DNA of 64,000 nucleotides, taken from the NCBI GenBank assembly GCA_029721435.1, contig CM056584.1, forward strand, positions 7,274,395 to 7,338,394. The letters run 5' to 3'. This stretch comes from Gymnothorax reevesii. Taxonomy: Eukaryota > Chordata > Actinopteri > Anguilliformes > Muraenidae. Under the pieces are notes generated by a model that was not told the origin of the DNA, did not search any database, and worked only from the letters and a program-made list of their open reading frames with translations. Below are positions 1-8,737 of this stretch, in pieces (the first letter of the stretch is position 1; each line of letters starts with the position of its first letter). Both the position numbers and the translations under genes were made by a program.

Positions 1-155
1 ATGTGAGTGCTTATATCTGGTCATTTTCATACTGTAATTGTCCTCTATGATGTTAGTATGAGATCAGATGGCATTTCTCCTTCACCCTTCTTGTATTATA
101 AGCAAATTGAGTAATGTTAATGTTTCAATGCTAATGCTTACATGCTAATGCTAGC
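1..155 (+). repeat. Monomer class B (5'-truncated by window edge)
   Basis: Class B is the most divergent monomer and marks the start of each HOR unit. The window opens at its base 7. Diagnostic features are GTAAGTGTCC (here GTAATTGTCC) in place of GTACGTGTCC, GTTAGTATGAGATC, CATTTCTCCTTCACCC in place of CATTTCAGCTTAACCC, TATTATAAGCAAATTG, and GTTTCAATG before the tail. Most B copies are 175 bp because they have three 14-bp tail units; this one has two (161 bp when complete) with CTTACATGC. It ends with the boundary form GCAATC, which has lost the CpG. Confidence 0.9.
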
Positions 156-316
156 AATCTAATGTGAGTGCTAATACCTGGTCATTTTCATACTGTACAT
201 GTCTTCTATGATGGGAGTGTGGGATCAGATGGCATTTCAGCTTAACCTTGCTTGTGTAAAATGGAAATTGAGTGACGTTAATGTTCGAATGCTAATGCTA
301 ACATGTTAATGCTAGT
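156..316 (+). repeat. Monomer class C
   Basis: Class C follows B. Its markers are the start AATC, ATACCTGGTC, GTACATGTCTTCT (CpG at bases 43-44 changed to CpA), CCTTGCTTGTG, and GTTCGAATG, which creates an additional CpG. It ends in the boundary form AGTGATC. The same class recurs at 1955, 3887, 8899, 10698, 13449, 15728, 17338, 19137 and later units. Confidence 0.9.
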
Positions 317-477
317 GATCTAATGTGAGTGCTAATACCTGGTCATTTTCATACTGTACATGTCCTCTATGATGGGAGTATGAGATCAGATGGCTTTTCA
401 GCTTAACCCTGCTTGTGTAAAATGGAAATTGAGTGACGTTAATGTTTGAATGCTAATGCTAACATGCTAATGCTAGC
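317..477 (+). repeat. Monomer class D
   Basis: Class D follows C. It has ACCTGG or AACTGG, GTACATGTCCTCT, GGGAGTATGAGATC and, uniquely, GATGGCTTTTCAGC where other classes have GATGGCATTTCAGC. In many copies the tail reads CTAATGGTAACATGC and the boundary GCTGGCGATC; both variants travel together and precede a class E monomer with AATATGAGTTC. Confidence 0.9.
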
Positions 478-638
478 GATCTAATGTGAGTGCTAATATC
501 TGGTCATTTTCATACTACACGTGTCCTCTATGATGCTAATAGGAGTTCAGATGGCATTTCAGCTTAACCCTTCTTGTTTAAAATGGAAATTGAGTGATGT
601 TAATGTTTAAATGCTAATGCTAACATGCTAATGCTAGC
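478..638 (+). repeat. Monomer class F, with CACGTG
   Basis: Class F carries TACTACACGTGTCC, creating a palindromic CACGTG at monomer bases 41-46 (518-523 here). Other markers are GATGCTAATAGGAGTTC, CTTGTTTAAAATGG, GAGTGATGTTAATG (CpG at 121-122 changed to TpG) and TTTAAATGC. It ends in the boundary variant GCGCTC, which then begins the following G monomer. Class E is missing before F in this unit. Confidence 0.9.
518..523. promoter_or_regulatory. CACGTG palindrome (E-box) of class F
   Basis: Class F alone has CACGTG at monomer bases 41-46; other classes read GTACGTG, ATACGTG or GTACATG. Further examples start at 2478, 5048, 6993 and 7798. Canonical E-box sequence for bHLH-type factors; any function here is speculative. 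Confidence 0.45.
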
Positions 639-799
639 GCTCTAATGTGAGTGCTAATATGTGGTCATTTTCATACTGTACGTGTCCTCTATGATGGGAA
701 TATGGGATCAGATGGCATTTCAGCTTAACCCTGTTTGTGTAAAATGGAAATTGAGTGACGTTAATGTTTAAATGCTAATGCTAACATGCTAATGCTAGC
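639..799 (+). repeat. Monomer class G
   Basis: Class G normally follows F. It starts with GCTCTAATG and has AATATGTGGTC, GATGGGAATATGGG, CCCTGTTTGTG and a TTTAAATGC tail. It recurs at 7114, 9382, 14415, 20761, 23331, 26726, 28833, 46992 and 55098, among others, usually directly after F. Confidence 0.9.
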
Positions 800-960
800 G
801 ATCTAATGTGAGTGCTAATATCTGGTCATTTTCATACTGTACGTGTCCTCTATGATGTTAATAGGAGATCAGATGGCATTTCAGCTTAACCCTGCTTGTG
901 TAAATTGGAAATTTAGTGACGTTAATGTTTGAATGCTAATGCTTACATGCTAATGCTAGC
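800..960 (+). repeat. Monomer class H
   Basis: Class H has CTGTACGTGTCC, GATGTTAATAGGAGATC, CCCTGCTTGTGTAAATTGG (or AAAATGG) and GGAAATTTAGTGACG. This copy has the tail variant GCTTACATGC, shared with the copies at 9543, 23492 and 47153. The copies at 14576 and 55259 change it further to GCTTAAATGC. Confidence 0.88.
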
Positions 961-1121
961 GATCTAATGTGAGTGCTAATATCTGGTCATTTTCATACTG
1001 TACGTGTCCTCTATGATGGGAGTATGGGATCAGATGGCATTTCAGCTTAACCCTGCTTGTGTAAAATAGAAATTGAGTGACGTTAATGTTTGAATGCTAA
1101 TGCTAACATGCTAATGCTAGC
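961..1121 (+). repeat. Monomer class I
   Basis: Class I is a close relative of class A. It has GGGAGTATGGGATC and CCCTGCTTGTG but TGTAAAATAGAAATTGAG instead of TGTAAAATGGAAATTGAG. It almost always comes directly before a B-family monomer, here B' at 1122. Confidence 0.9.
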
Positions 1122-1296
1122 GATCTAATGTGAGTGCTAATATCTGGTCATTTTCATACTGTAAGTGTCCTCTATGATGTTAGTATGAGATCAGATGGCA
1201 TTTCTCCTTCACCCTTCTTGTATTATGAGCAAATTGAGTAATGTTCATGTTTCAATGCAAATGCTAACATGCTGATGCTAACATGCTAATGCTAGC
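1122..1296 (+). repeat. Monomer class B', 175 bp, three tail units
   Basis: B' resembles class B (GTAAGTGTCC, CTCCTTCACCC, GTTTCAATG) but reads TATTATGAGCAAATTG. It occupies an internal position of the HOR, before J. Three 14-bp tail units, the middle one with CTGATGC, make it 175 bp. This copy also has GTTCATGTTTC and ATGCAAAT, shared with the copies at 9865, 14898, 47475, 51528 and 55581. Confidence 0.9.
1255..1262 (+). promoter_or_regulatory. Exact octamer motif ATGCAAAT
   Basis: One substitution in the tail of this B' turns ATGCTAAT into ATGCAAAT, the canonical binding octamer of vertebrate POU factors such as Oct-1. Identical sites are at 9998, 15031, 47608, 51661 and 55714, always at base 134 of a B' with GTTCATGTTTC. 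The match is exact; binding is not shown. Confidence 0.5.
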
Positions 1297-1457
1297 GATC
1301 TAATGTGAGTGCTAATATCTGGTCATTTTCATACTGTACGTGTCCTCTATGATGTTAATTGGAGATCAGATGGCATTTCAGCTTAACCCTTCTTGTATAA
1401 TAAAAAAATTGAGTAATGTTAATCTTTAAATGCTAATGCTAACATGTTAATGCTAGC
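1297..1457 (+). repeat. Monomer class J, with A-tract
   Basis: Class J follows B'. It has GATGTTAATTGGAGATC, CTTCTTGTATAATAAAAAAA (an A7 tract near bases 105-111) and GAGTAATGTTAATG, which lacks the central CpG. This copy has AATCTTTAAATGC where most have AATGTTTAAATGC. Confidence 0.9.
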
Positions 1458-1618
1458 GATCTAATGTGAGTTCTAATATCTGGTCATTTACATACTATAC
1501 GTGTCCTCTATAATGTTAATAAGAGATCAGATGGCATTTCAGCTTAACCCTTCTTGTGTAAAATGGAAATTGAGTGACATTAATGTTTTAATACTCATGC
1601 TAACATGCTAATGCTAGC
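1458..1618 (+). repeat. Monomer class K
   Basis: Class K follows J. Markers are GTGAGTTCTAATATC, CATACTATACGTGTCC, CTATAATGTTAATA (CTATGATG changed to CTATAATG), CCCTTCTTGTGTAAAATGG, GTGACATTAATG (CpG to CpA) and TTTTAATACTCATGC. This copy also has CATTTACATAC and AATAAGAGATC, shared with 10201, 47811 and 51864. Confidence 0.9.
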
Positions 1619-1779
1619 GATCTAATGTGAGTGCTAATATCTGGTCATTTTCATACTGTACGTGTCCTCTATGATGGGAGTATTGGATCAGATGGCATTT
1701 CAGCTTAACCCTGCTTGTGTAAAATAAAAATTGAGTGACGTTAATGTTTGAATGCTAATGCTAACCTGCTAATGCTAGC
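1619..1779 (+). repeat. Monomer class L
   Basis: Class L closes the HOR unit. It has GGGAGTATTGGATC and TGTAAAATAAAAATTGAG, with GACGTTAATG retained. The tail variant GCTAACCTGC is shared with the copies at 10362 and 47972. The next monomer (1780) is class B, starting the next unit. Confidence 0.9.
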
Positions 1780-2276
1780 GATCTAATGTGAGTGCTAATA
1801 TCTGGTCATTTTCATACTGTAAGTGTCCTCTATGATGTTAGTATGAGATCAGATGGCATTTCTCCTTCACCCTTCTTGTATTATAAGCAAATTGAGTAAT
1901 GTTAATGTTTCAATGCTAATGCTAACATGCTGATGCTAACATGCTAATGCTAGCAATCTAATGTGAGTGCTAATACCTGGTCATTTTCATACTGTACATG
2001 TCTTCTATGATGGGAGTATGGGATCAGATGGCATTTCAGCTTAACCTTGCTTGTGTAAAATGGAAATTGAGTGACGTTAATGTTCGAATACTAATGCTAA
2101 CATGCTAATGCTAGTGATCTAATGTGAGTGCTAATACCTGGTCATTTTCATACTGTACATGTCCTCTATGATGGGAGAATGAGATCAGATGGCTTTTCAG
2201 CTTAACCCTGCTTGTGTAAAATGGAAATTGAGTGACGTTAATGTTTGAATGCTAATGCTAACATGCTATTGCTAGC

Positions 2277-2437
2277 GATCTAATGTGAGTTCTAATATCT
2301 GGTCATTTTCATACCATACGTGTCGTCTATGATGTTAATAAGAGATCAGATGGCATTTCAGCTTAACCCTGCTTGTGTACAATGGAAATTTAGTGACGTT
2401 AATGTTTGAATGCTAATGCTAACATGCTAATGCTAGC
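2277..2437 (+). repeat. Monomer class E
   Basis: Class E sits between D and F. It has GTGAGTTCTAATATC, CATACCATACGTGTC, GTTAATAGGAGATC, TGTGTACAATGG and GGAAATTTAGTGACG. This copy has GTGTCGTCTATG and AATAAGAGATC. The first is shared with 11020 and 48469, tying these three loci to a common ancestor. Confidence 0.9.
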
Positions 2438-2759
2438 GATCTAATGTGAGTGCTAATATCTGGTCATTTTCATACTACACGTGTCCTCTATGATGCTAAT
2501 AGGAGTTCAGATGGCATTTCAGCTAAACCCTTCTTGTTTAAAATGAAAATTGAGTGATGTTAATGTTTAAATGCTAATGCTAACATGCTAATGCTAGCGC
2601 TTTAATGTGAGTGCTAATATCTGGTCATTTTCATACTGTACGTGTCCTCTATGATGTTAATAGGAGATCAGATGGCATTTCAGCTTAACCCTGCTTGTGT
2701 AAAATGGAAATTTAGTGACGTTAATGTTTGAATGCTAATGCTAACATGCTAATGCTAGC

Positions 2760-2920
2760 GATCTAATGTGAGTGCTAATATCTGGTCATTTTCATACTGT
2801 ACGTGTTCTCTATGATGGGAGTATGGGATCAGATGGCATTTCAGCTTAACCCTGCTTGTGTAAAATGGAAATTGAGTGACGTTAATGTTTAAATACTAAT
2901 GCTAACATGCTAATGCTAGC
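2760..2920 (+). repeat. Monomer class A (closest to consensus)
   Basis: Class A has CTGTACGTG (here GTGTTCTC follows), GGGAGTATGGGATC, CCCTGCTTGTGTAAAATGG, GAGTGACGTTAATG and AATACTAATGC, ending in GCAATC before class I. It carries fewest private changes and is the best single stand-in for the array consensus. Confidence 0.88.
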
Positions 2921-3081
2921 AATCTAATGTGAGTGCTAATATCTGGTCATTTTCATACTGTACGTGTCCTATATGATGGGAGTATGGGATCAGATGGCAT
3001 TTCAGCTTAACCCTGCGTGTGTAAAATAGAAATTGAGTGACGTTAATGTTTGAATGCTAATGCTAACATGCTAATGCTAGC

Positions 3082-3228
3082 GATCTAATGTGAGTGCTAA
3101 TATCTGGTCATTTTCATACTCTAAGTGTCCTCTATGATGGGAGTATTGGATCAGATGGCATTTCAGCTTAACCCTTCTTGTATAATAAAAAAATTGAGTA
3201 ATGTTAATGTTTAAATGCTAATGCTAAC
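3082..3228 (+). repeat. 147-bp hybrid monomer (B/L/J) missing its boundary
   Basis: It begins like B (CTAAGTGTCC), continues like L (GGGAGTATTGGATC) and ends like J (TATAATAAAAAAA). The boundary GCTAGCGATC is lost: the tail runs ATGCTAATGTGAGTGC into the next monomer, a 14-bp loss. The same hybrid is at 49274-49420. Confidence 0.9.
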
Positions 3229-4208
3229 ATGCTAATGTGAGTGCTAATATCTGGTCATTTTCATACTGTACGTGTCCTCTATGATGTTAATTGGAGATCA
3301 GATGGCATTTCAGCTCAACCCTTCTTGTATAATAAAAAAATTGAGTAATGTTAATGTTTAAATGCTAATGCTAACATGCTAATGCTAGCGATCTAATGTG
3401 AGTTCTAATATCTGGTCATTTTCATACTATACGTGTCCTCTATAATGTTAATAGGAGATCAGATGGCATTTCAGCTTAACCCTTCTTGTGTAAAATGGAA
3501 ATTGAGTGACATTAATGTTTTAATACTCATGCTAACATGCTAATGCTAGCGATCTAATGTGAGTGCTAATATCTGGTCATTTTCATACTGTACGTGTCCT
3601 CTATGATGGGAGTATTGGATCAGATGGCATTTTAGCTTAACCCTGCTTGTGTAAAATGGAAATTGAGTGACGTTAATGTTTGAATGCTAATGCTAACATG
3701 CTAATGCTAGCGATCTAATGTGAGGGCTAATATCTGGTCATTTTCATACTGTAAGTGTCCTCTATGATGTTAGTATGAGATCAGATGGCATTTCTCCTTC
3801 ACCCTTCTTGTATTATAAGCAAATTGAGTAATGTTAATGTTTCAATGCTAATGCTAACATGCTGATGCTAACATGCTAATGCTAGCAATCTAATGTGAGT
3901 GCTAATACCTGGTCATTTTCATACTGTACATGTCTTCTATGATGGGAGTATGGGATCAGATGGCATTTCAGCTTAACCCTGCTTGTGTAAAATGGAAATT
4001 TAGCGTCGTTAATGTTCGAATGCTAATGCTAACATGCTAATGCTAGTGATCTAATGTGAGCGCTAATAACTGGTCATTTTCATACTGTACATGTCCTCTA
4101 TGATGGGAGTATGAGATCAGATGGCTTTTCAGCTTAACCCTGCTTGTGTAAAATGGAAATTGAGTGACGTTAATGTTTGAATGCTAATGGTAACATGCTA
4201 ATGCTGGC

Positions 4209-4363
4209 GATCTAATATGAGTTCTAATATCGGGTCATTTTCATACCATACGTGTCCTCTATGATGTTAATAGGAGATCAGATGGCATTTCAGCTTAACA
4301 CTTCTTGTGTAAAATGGAAATTGAGTGACATAAATGTTTTAATGCTAACATGCTAATGCTAGC
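4209..4363 (+). repeat. 155-bp E/K hybrid monomer (6-bp tail loss)
   Basis: The 5' half is class E (CATACCATACG), the 3' half K-like (AACACTTCTTGTG, GACATAAATG). The tail reads TTTTAATGCTAACATGC, lacking one 6-bp TAATGC step kept in the 161-bp copy at 5491. Other 155-bp monomers are at 21244 and 61927. Confidence 0.88.
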
Positions 4364-5150
4364 GATCTAATGTGAGTGCAAATATCTGGTCATTTTCATA
4401 CTTTACGTGTCCTCTATGATGGGAGTATGGGATCAGATGGCATTTCAGCTTAACCCTGCTTGTGTAAAATGGAAATTTAGCGATGTTAATGTTTGAATAC
4501 TAATGCTAACATGCTAATGCTAGCGATCTAATGTGAGTGCAAATATATGTCAATTTTTATACTGTACGTGTCCTCTATGATGGGAGTATTGGATCAGATG
4601 GCATTTCAGCTTAACCCTGCTTGTGTAAAATAGAAATTGAGTGACGTTAATGTTTGAATGCTAATGTTAACATGCTAATGCTAGCAATCTAATGTGAGTG
4701 CTAATACCTGGTCATTTTCATGCTGTACATGTCCTCTATGATGGGAGTATGAGATCAGATGGCTTTTCAGCTTAACCCTGCTTGTGTAAAATGGAAATTG
4801 AGTGACGTTAATGTTTGAATGCTAATGGTAACATGCTAATTCTGGCGATCTAATGTGAGTTCTAATATCTGGTCATTTTCATACCATACGTGTCCTCTAT
4901 GATGTTAATAGGAGATCAGATGGCATTTCAGCTTAACCCTGATTGTGTACAATGGAAATTTAGCGACGTTAATGTTTGAATGCTAATGCTAACATGCTAA
5001 TGCTAGCGATCTAATGTGAGTGCTAATATCTGGTCATTTTCATACTACACGTGTCCTTTATGATGTTAATAGGAGATCAGATGGCATTTCAGCTTAACCC
5101 TTCTTGTTTAAAATGGAAATTGAGTGACGTTAATGTTTGAATGCTAATGC

Positions 5151-5160
5151 TAGCATGCTA
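5151..5160. repeat. Palindromic tail variant TAGCATGCTA
   Basis: Where a tail unit ends in AGC rather than AAC, the junction of two units becomes a perfect 10-bp palindrome, flanked by a second one (ATGCTAGCAT). The same occurs at 6277-6286, 7901-7910 and 36905-36914 and in other copies of those monomers. Confidence 0.7.
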
Positions 5161-7596
5161 ATGCTAGCGATCTAATGTGAGTGCTAATATCTGGTCATTT
5201 TCATACTGTACGTGTCCTCTATGATGGGAGTATGGGATCAGATGGCATTTCAGCTTAACCCTGCTTGTGTAAAATGGAAATTGAGTGACGATAATGTTTG
5301 AATACTAATGCTAACATGCTAATGCTAGCGATCTAATGTGAGTTCTAATATCTCGTCATTTTCATACTATACGTGTCCTCTATGATGTTAATAGGAGATC
5401 AGATGGCATTTCAGCTTAACCCTGCTTGTGTAAAATGGAAATTTAGTGACGTTAATGTTTGAATGCTAATGCTAACATGCTAATGCTAGCGATCTAATGT
5501 GAGTTCTAATATCTGGTCATTTTCATAATATACGTGTCCTCTATGATGTTAATAGGAGAACAGATGGCATTTCAGCTTAACACTTCTTGTGTAAAATGGA
5601 AATTGAGTGACATAAATGTTTTAATGCTAATGCTAACATGCTAATGCTAGCGATCTAATGTGAGTGCTAATATCTGGTCATTTTCATATGTACGTGTCCT
5701 CTATGATGGGAGTATGTGATCAGATGGCATTTCAGCTTAACCCTGCTTGTGTAAAATGGAAATTGAGTGACATTAATGTTTTAATATTAATGCTTACATG
5801 CTAATGCTAGCGATCTAATGTGAGTGCTAATATCTGGTCATTTTTATACTGTACGTGTCCTCTATGATGGGAGTATTGGATCAGATGGCATTTCAGCTTA
5901 ACCCTGCTTGTGTAAAATGGAAATTGAGTGACGTTAATGTTTGAATGCTAATATTAACATGCTAATGCTAGCGATCTAATGTGAGTGCTAATACCTGGTC
6001 ATTTTCATACTGTACATGTCCACTATGATGGGAGTATGAGATCAGATGGCTTTTCAGCTTAACCCTGCTTGTGTAAAATGGAAATTGAGTGACGTTAATG
6101 TTTGAATGCTAATGGTAACATGCTAATGCTGGCGATCTAATATGAGTTCTAATATCGGGTCATTTTCATACCATACGTGTCCTCGATGATGTTAATAGGA
6201 GATCAGATGGCATTTCAGCTTAACTCTCCTTCTGTAAAATGGAAATTGAGTGACTTTAATGTTTTAATACTAATGCTAGCATGCTAATGCTAGCGATCTA
6301 ATGTGAGTGCTAACATCTGGTCATTTTCATACTGTACGTGTCCTCTATCATGGGAGTATGGGATCAGATGGCATTTCAGCTTAACCCTGCTTGTGTAAAA
6401 TAGAAATTGAGTGACGTTAATGTTTGAATGCTAATGCTAACATGCTAATGCTAGCGATCTAATGTGAGTGCTAATATCTGGTCATTTTCATACTGTAAGT
6501 GTCCTCTATGATGTTAGTATGAGATCAGATGGCATTTCTTCTTCACCCTTCTTGTATTATGAGCAAATTGAGTAATGTTAATGTTTCAATGCTAATGCTA
6601 ACATGCTGATGCTAACATGCTAATGCTAGCGATCTAATGTGAGTGCTAATATCTGGTCATTTTCATACTGTACGTGTCCTCTATGATGTTAATTGGAGAT
6701 CAGATGGCATTTCAGCTTAACCCTTCTTGTATAATAAAAAAATTGAGTAATGTTAATGTTTAAATGCTAATGCTAACATGCTAATGCTAGCGATCTAATG
6801 TGAGTTCTAATATCTCGTCATTTTCATACTATACGTGTCCTCTATAATGTTAATAGGAGATCAGATGGCATTTCAGCTTAACCCTTCTTGTGTAAAATGG
6901 AAATTGAGTGACATTAATGTTTTAATACTAATGCTAACATGCTAATGCTAGCGATCTAATGTGAGTGCTAATATCTGGTCATTTTCATACTACACGTGTC
7001 CTCTATGATGTTAATAGGAGTTCAGATGGCATTTCAGCTTAACCCTTCTTGTTTAAAATGGAAATTGAGTGATGTTAATGTTTAAATGCTAATGCTAACA
7101 TGCTAATGCTAGCGCTCTAATGTGAGTGCTAATATGTGGTCATTTTCATATTGTACGTGTCCTCTATGATGGGAATATGGGATCAGATGGCATTTCAGCT
7201 TAACCCTGTTTGTGTAAAATGGAAATTGAGTGACGTTAATGTTTAAATGCTAATGCTAACATGTTAATGCTAGCGGTCTAATTTGAGTGCTAATATCTGG
7301 TCATTTTCATACTGTACGTGTCCTCTATGATGTTAATAGGAGATCAGATGGCATTTCAGCTAAACCCTGCTTGTGTACAATGGAAATTTAGTGACGTTCA
7401 TGTTTGAATGCTAATGCTAACATGCTAATGCTAGCGATCTAATGTGAGTGCTAATATCTGGTCATTTTCATGCTATACGTGTCCTCTATGATGTTAATAG
7501 GAGATCAGATGGCATTTCAGCTTAACCCTTCTTGTATAATAAAAAAATTGAGTAATGTGAATGTTTAAATGCTAATGCTAACATGCTAATGCTAGC

Positions 7597-7757
7597 GATC
7601 TAATGTGAGTTCTAATATCTGGTCATTTTCATACTATACGTGTCCTCTATGATGTTAATAGGAGATCAGATGGCATTTCTCCTTCACCCTTCTTGTATTA
7701 TAAGCAAATTGAGTAATGTTAATGTTTCAATGCTAATGCTAACATGCTAATGCTAGC
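7597..7757 (+). repeat. Hybrid monomer K/B
   Basis: The first half is K/E-like (GAGTTC, CATACTATACG, GATGTTAATAGGAGATC). After GATGGCATTTC it becomes class B (TCCTTCACCC, TATTATAAGC, GTTTCAATG) with two tail units. The junction lies in the conserved GATCAGATGGCATTTC block. Confidence 0.9.
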
Positions 7758-8737
7758 GATCTAATGTGAGTGCTAATATCTGGTCATTTTCATACTACAC
7801 GTGTCCTTTATGATGTTAATAGGAGATCAGATGGCATTTCAGCTTAACCCTTCTTGTTTAAAATGGAAATTGAGTGACGTTAATGTTTGAATGCTAATGC
7901 TAGCATGCTAATGCTAGCGATCTAATGTGAGTGCTAATATCTGGTCATTTTCATACTGTACGTGTCCTCTATGATGGGAGTATGGGATCAGATGGCATTT
8001 CAGCTTAACCCTGCTTGTGTAAAATAGAAATTGAGTGACGTTGATGTTTGAATGCTAATGCTAACATGCTAATGCTAGCGATCTAATGTGAGTGCTAATA
8101 TCTGGTCATTTTCATACTGTAAGTGTCCTCTATGATGTTAGTATGAGATCAGATGGCATTTCTCCTTCACCCTTCTTGTATTATGAGCAAATTGAGTAAT
8201 GTTAATGTTTCAATGCTAATGCTAACATGCTGATGCTAACATGCTAATGCTAGCGATCTAATGTGAGTGCTAATATCTGGTCATTTTCATACTGTACGTG
8301 TCCTCTATGATGTTAATTGGAGATCAGATGGCATTTCAGCTTAACCCTTCTTGTATAATAAAAAAATTGAGAAATGTTAATGTTTAAATGCTAATGCTAA
8401 CATGCTAATGCTAGCAATCTAATGTGAGTTCTAATATCTTGTCATTTTCATACTATACGTGTCCTCTATAATGTTAATAGGAGATCAGATGGCATTTCAG
8501 CTTAACCCTTCTTGTGTAAAATGGAAATTGAGTGACATTAATGTTTTAATACTCATGCTAACATGCTAATGCTAGTGATCTAATGTGAGTGCTAATATCT
8601 GGTCATTTTCATACTGTACGTGTCCTCTATGATGGGAGTATTGGATCAGATGGCATTTCAGCTTAACCCTGCTTGTGTAAAATAAAAATTGAGTGACGTT
8701 AATGTTTGAATGCTAATGCTAACATGCTAATGCTAGC

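Larger units (their letters stand above)
1..1779 (+). repeat. HOR unit 1: B-C-D-F-G-H-I-B'-J-K-L (11 monomers)
   Basis: Monomer starts are 1 (partial), 156, 317, 478, 639, 800, 961, 1122, 1297, 1458 and 1619. Compared with the full 13-mer it lacks E and A. Unit 4 (8738-10522) is a near-identical copy with the same order and monomer lengths. Confidence 0.92.
1..2370 (+). repeat. Large duplication, copy 1 (partner 8744-11113)
   Basis: Bases 1-2370 and 8744-11113 match base for base at a constant offset of 8743 bp, with only a handful of substitutions noticed. Identity ends at AACCCT, followed by GCTTGTGTACAA in this copy and TCTTGTGTAAAA in the other. The left limit lies outside the window. 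Confidence 0.93.
1780..3711 (+). repeat. HOR unit 2: B-C-D-E-F-H-A-I-[hybrid]-J-K-L
   Basis: Monomer starts are 1780, 1955, 2116, 2277, 2438, 2599, 2760, 2921, 3082, 3229, 3390 and 3551; length 1932 bp. G is missing. The B' position is taken by a 147-bp three-class hybrid at 3082. The last monomer has L-like GAGTATTGG but AAAATGG instead of AAAATAAAA. A version lacking one monomer recurs as unit 23 (48133-49903). Confidence 0.9.
3712..8737 (+). repeat. HOR unit 3: expanded irregular unit, 31 monomers
   Basis: No canonical B occurs for 5026 bp. Order by monomer start: B 3712, C 3887, D 4048, E/K 4209 (155 bp), A 4364, L/I 4525, D 4686, E 4847, F-like 5008, A 5169, E/H 5330, K-like 5491, A/K 5652 (160 bp), L-like 5812, D 5973, E/K 6134, I 6295, B' 6456, J 6631, K 6792, F 6953, G 7114, H/E 7275, J-like 7436, K/B hybrid 7597, F-like 7758, I 7919, B' 8080, J 8255, K 8416, L 8577. 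Private variants such as AATTTAGCG, ATTTTTATAC and AACACTTCTTG mark 4209-5972; several recur at 21244-22042 and 61927-62725. The two B'-J-K stretches suggest that several partial HORs were joined by unequal exchange. Confidence 0.85.

Noticed and set aside
1419..1426. A7 tracts of class J as poly(A) tails of retroelements
   Set aside because: The tract lies inside an otherwise normal 161-bp monomer at a fixed position in every J copy, with no target-site duplication or element body.
3229..3240. tRNA, rRNA or promoter signals near irregular boundaries
   Set aside because: No cloverleaf, box A/B or rRNA-like sequence. The irregularity is fully explained by a 14-bp loss.
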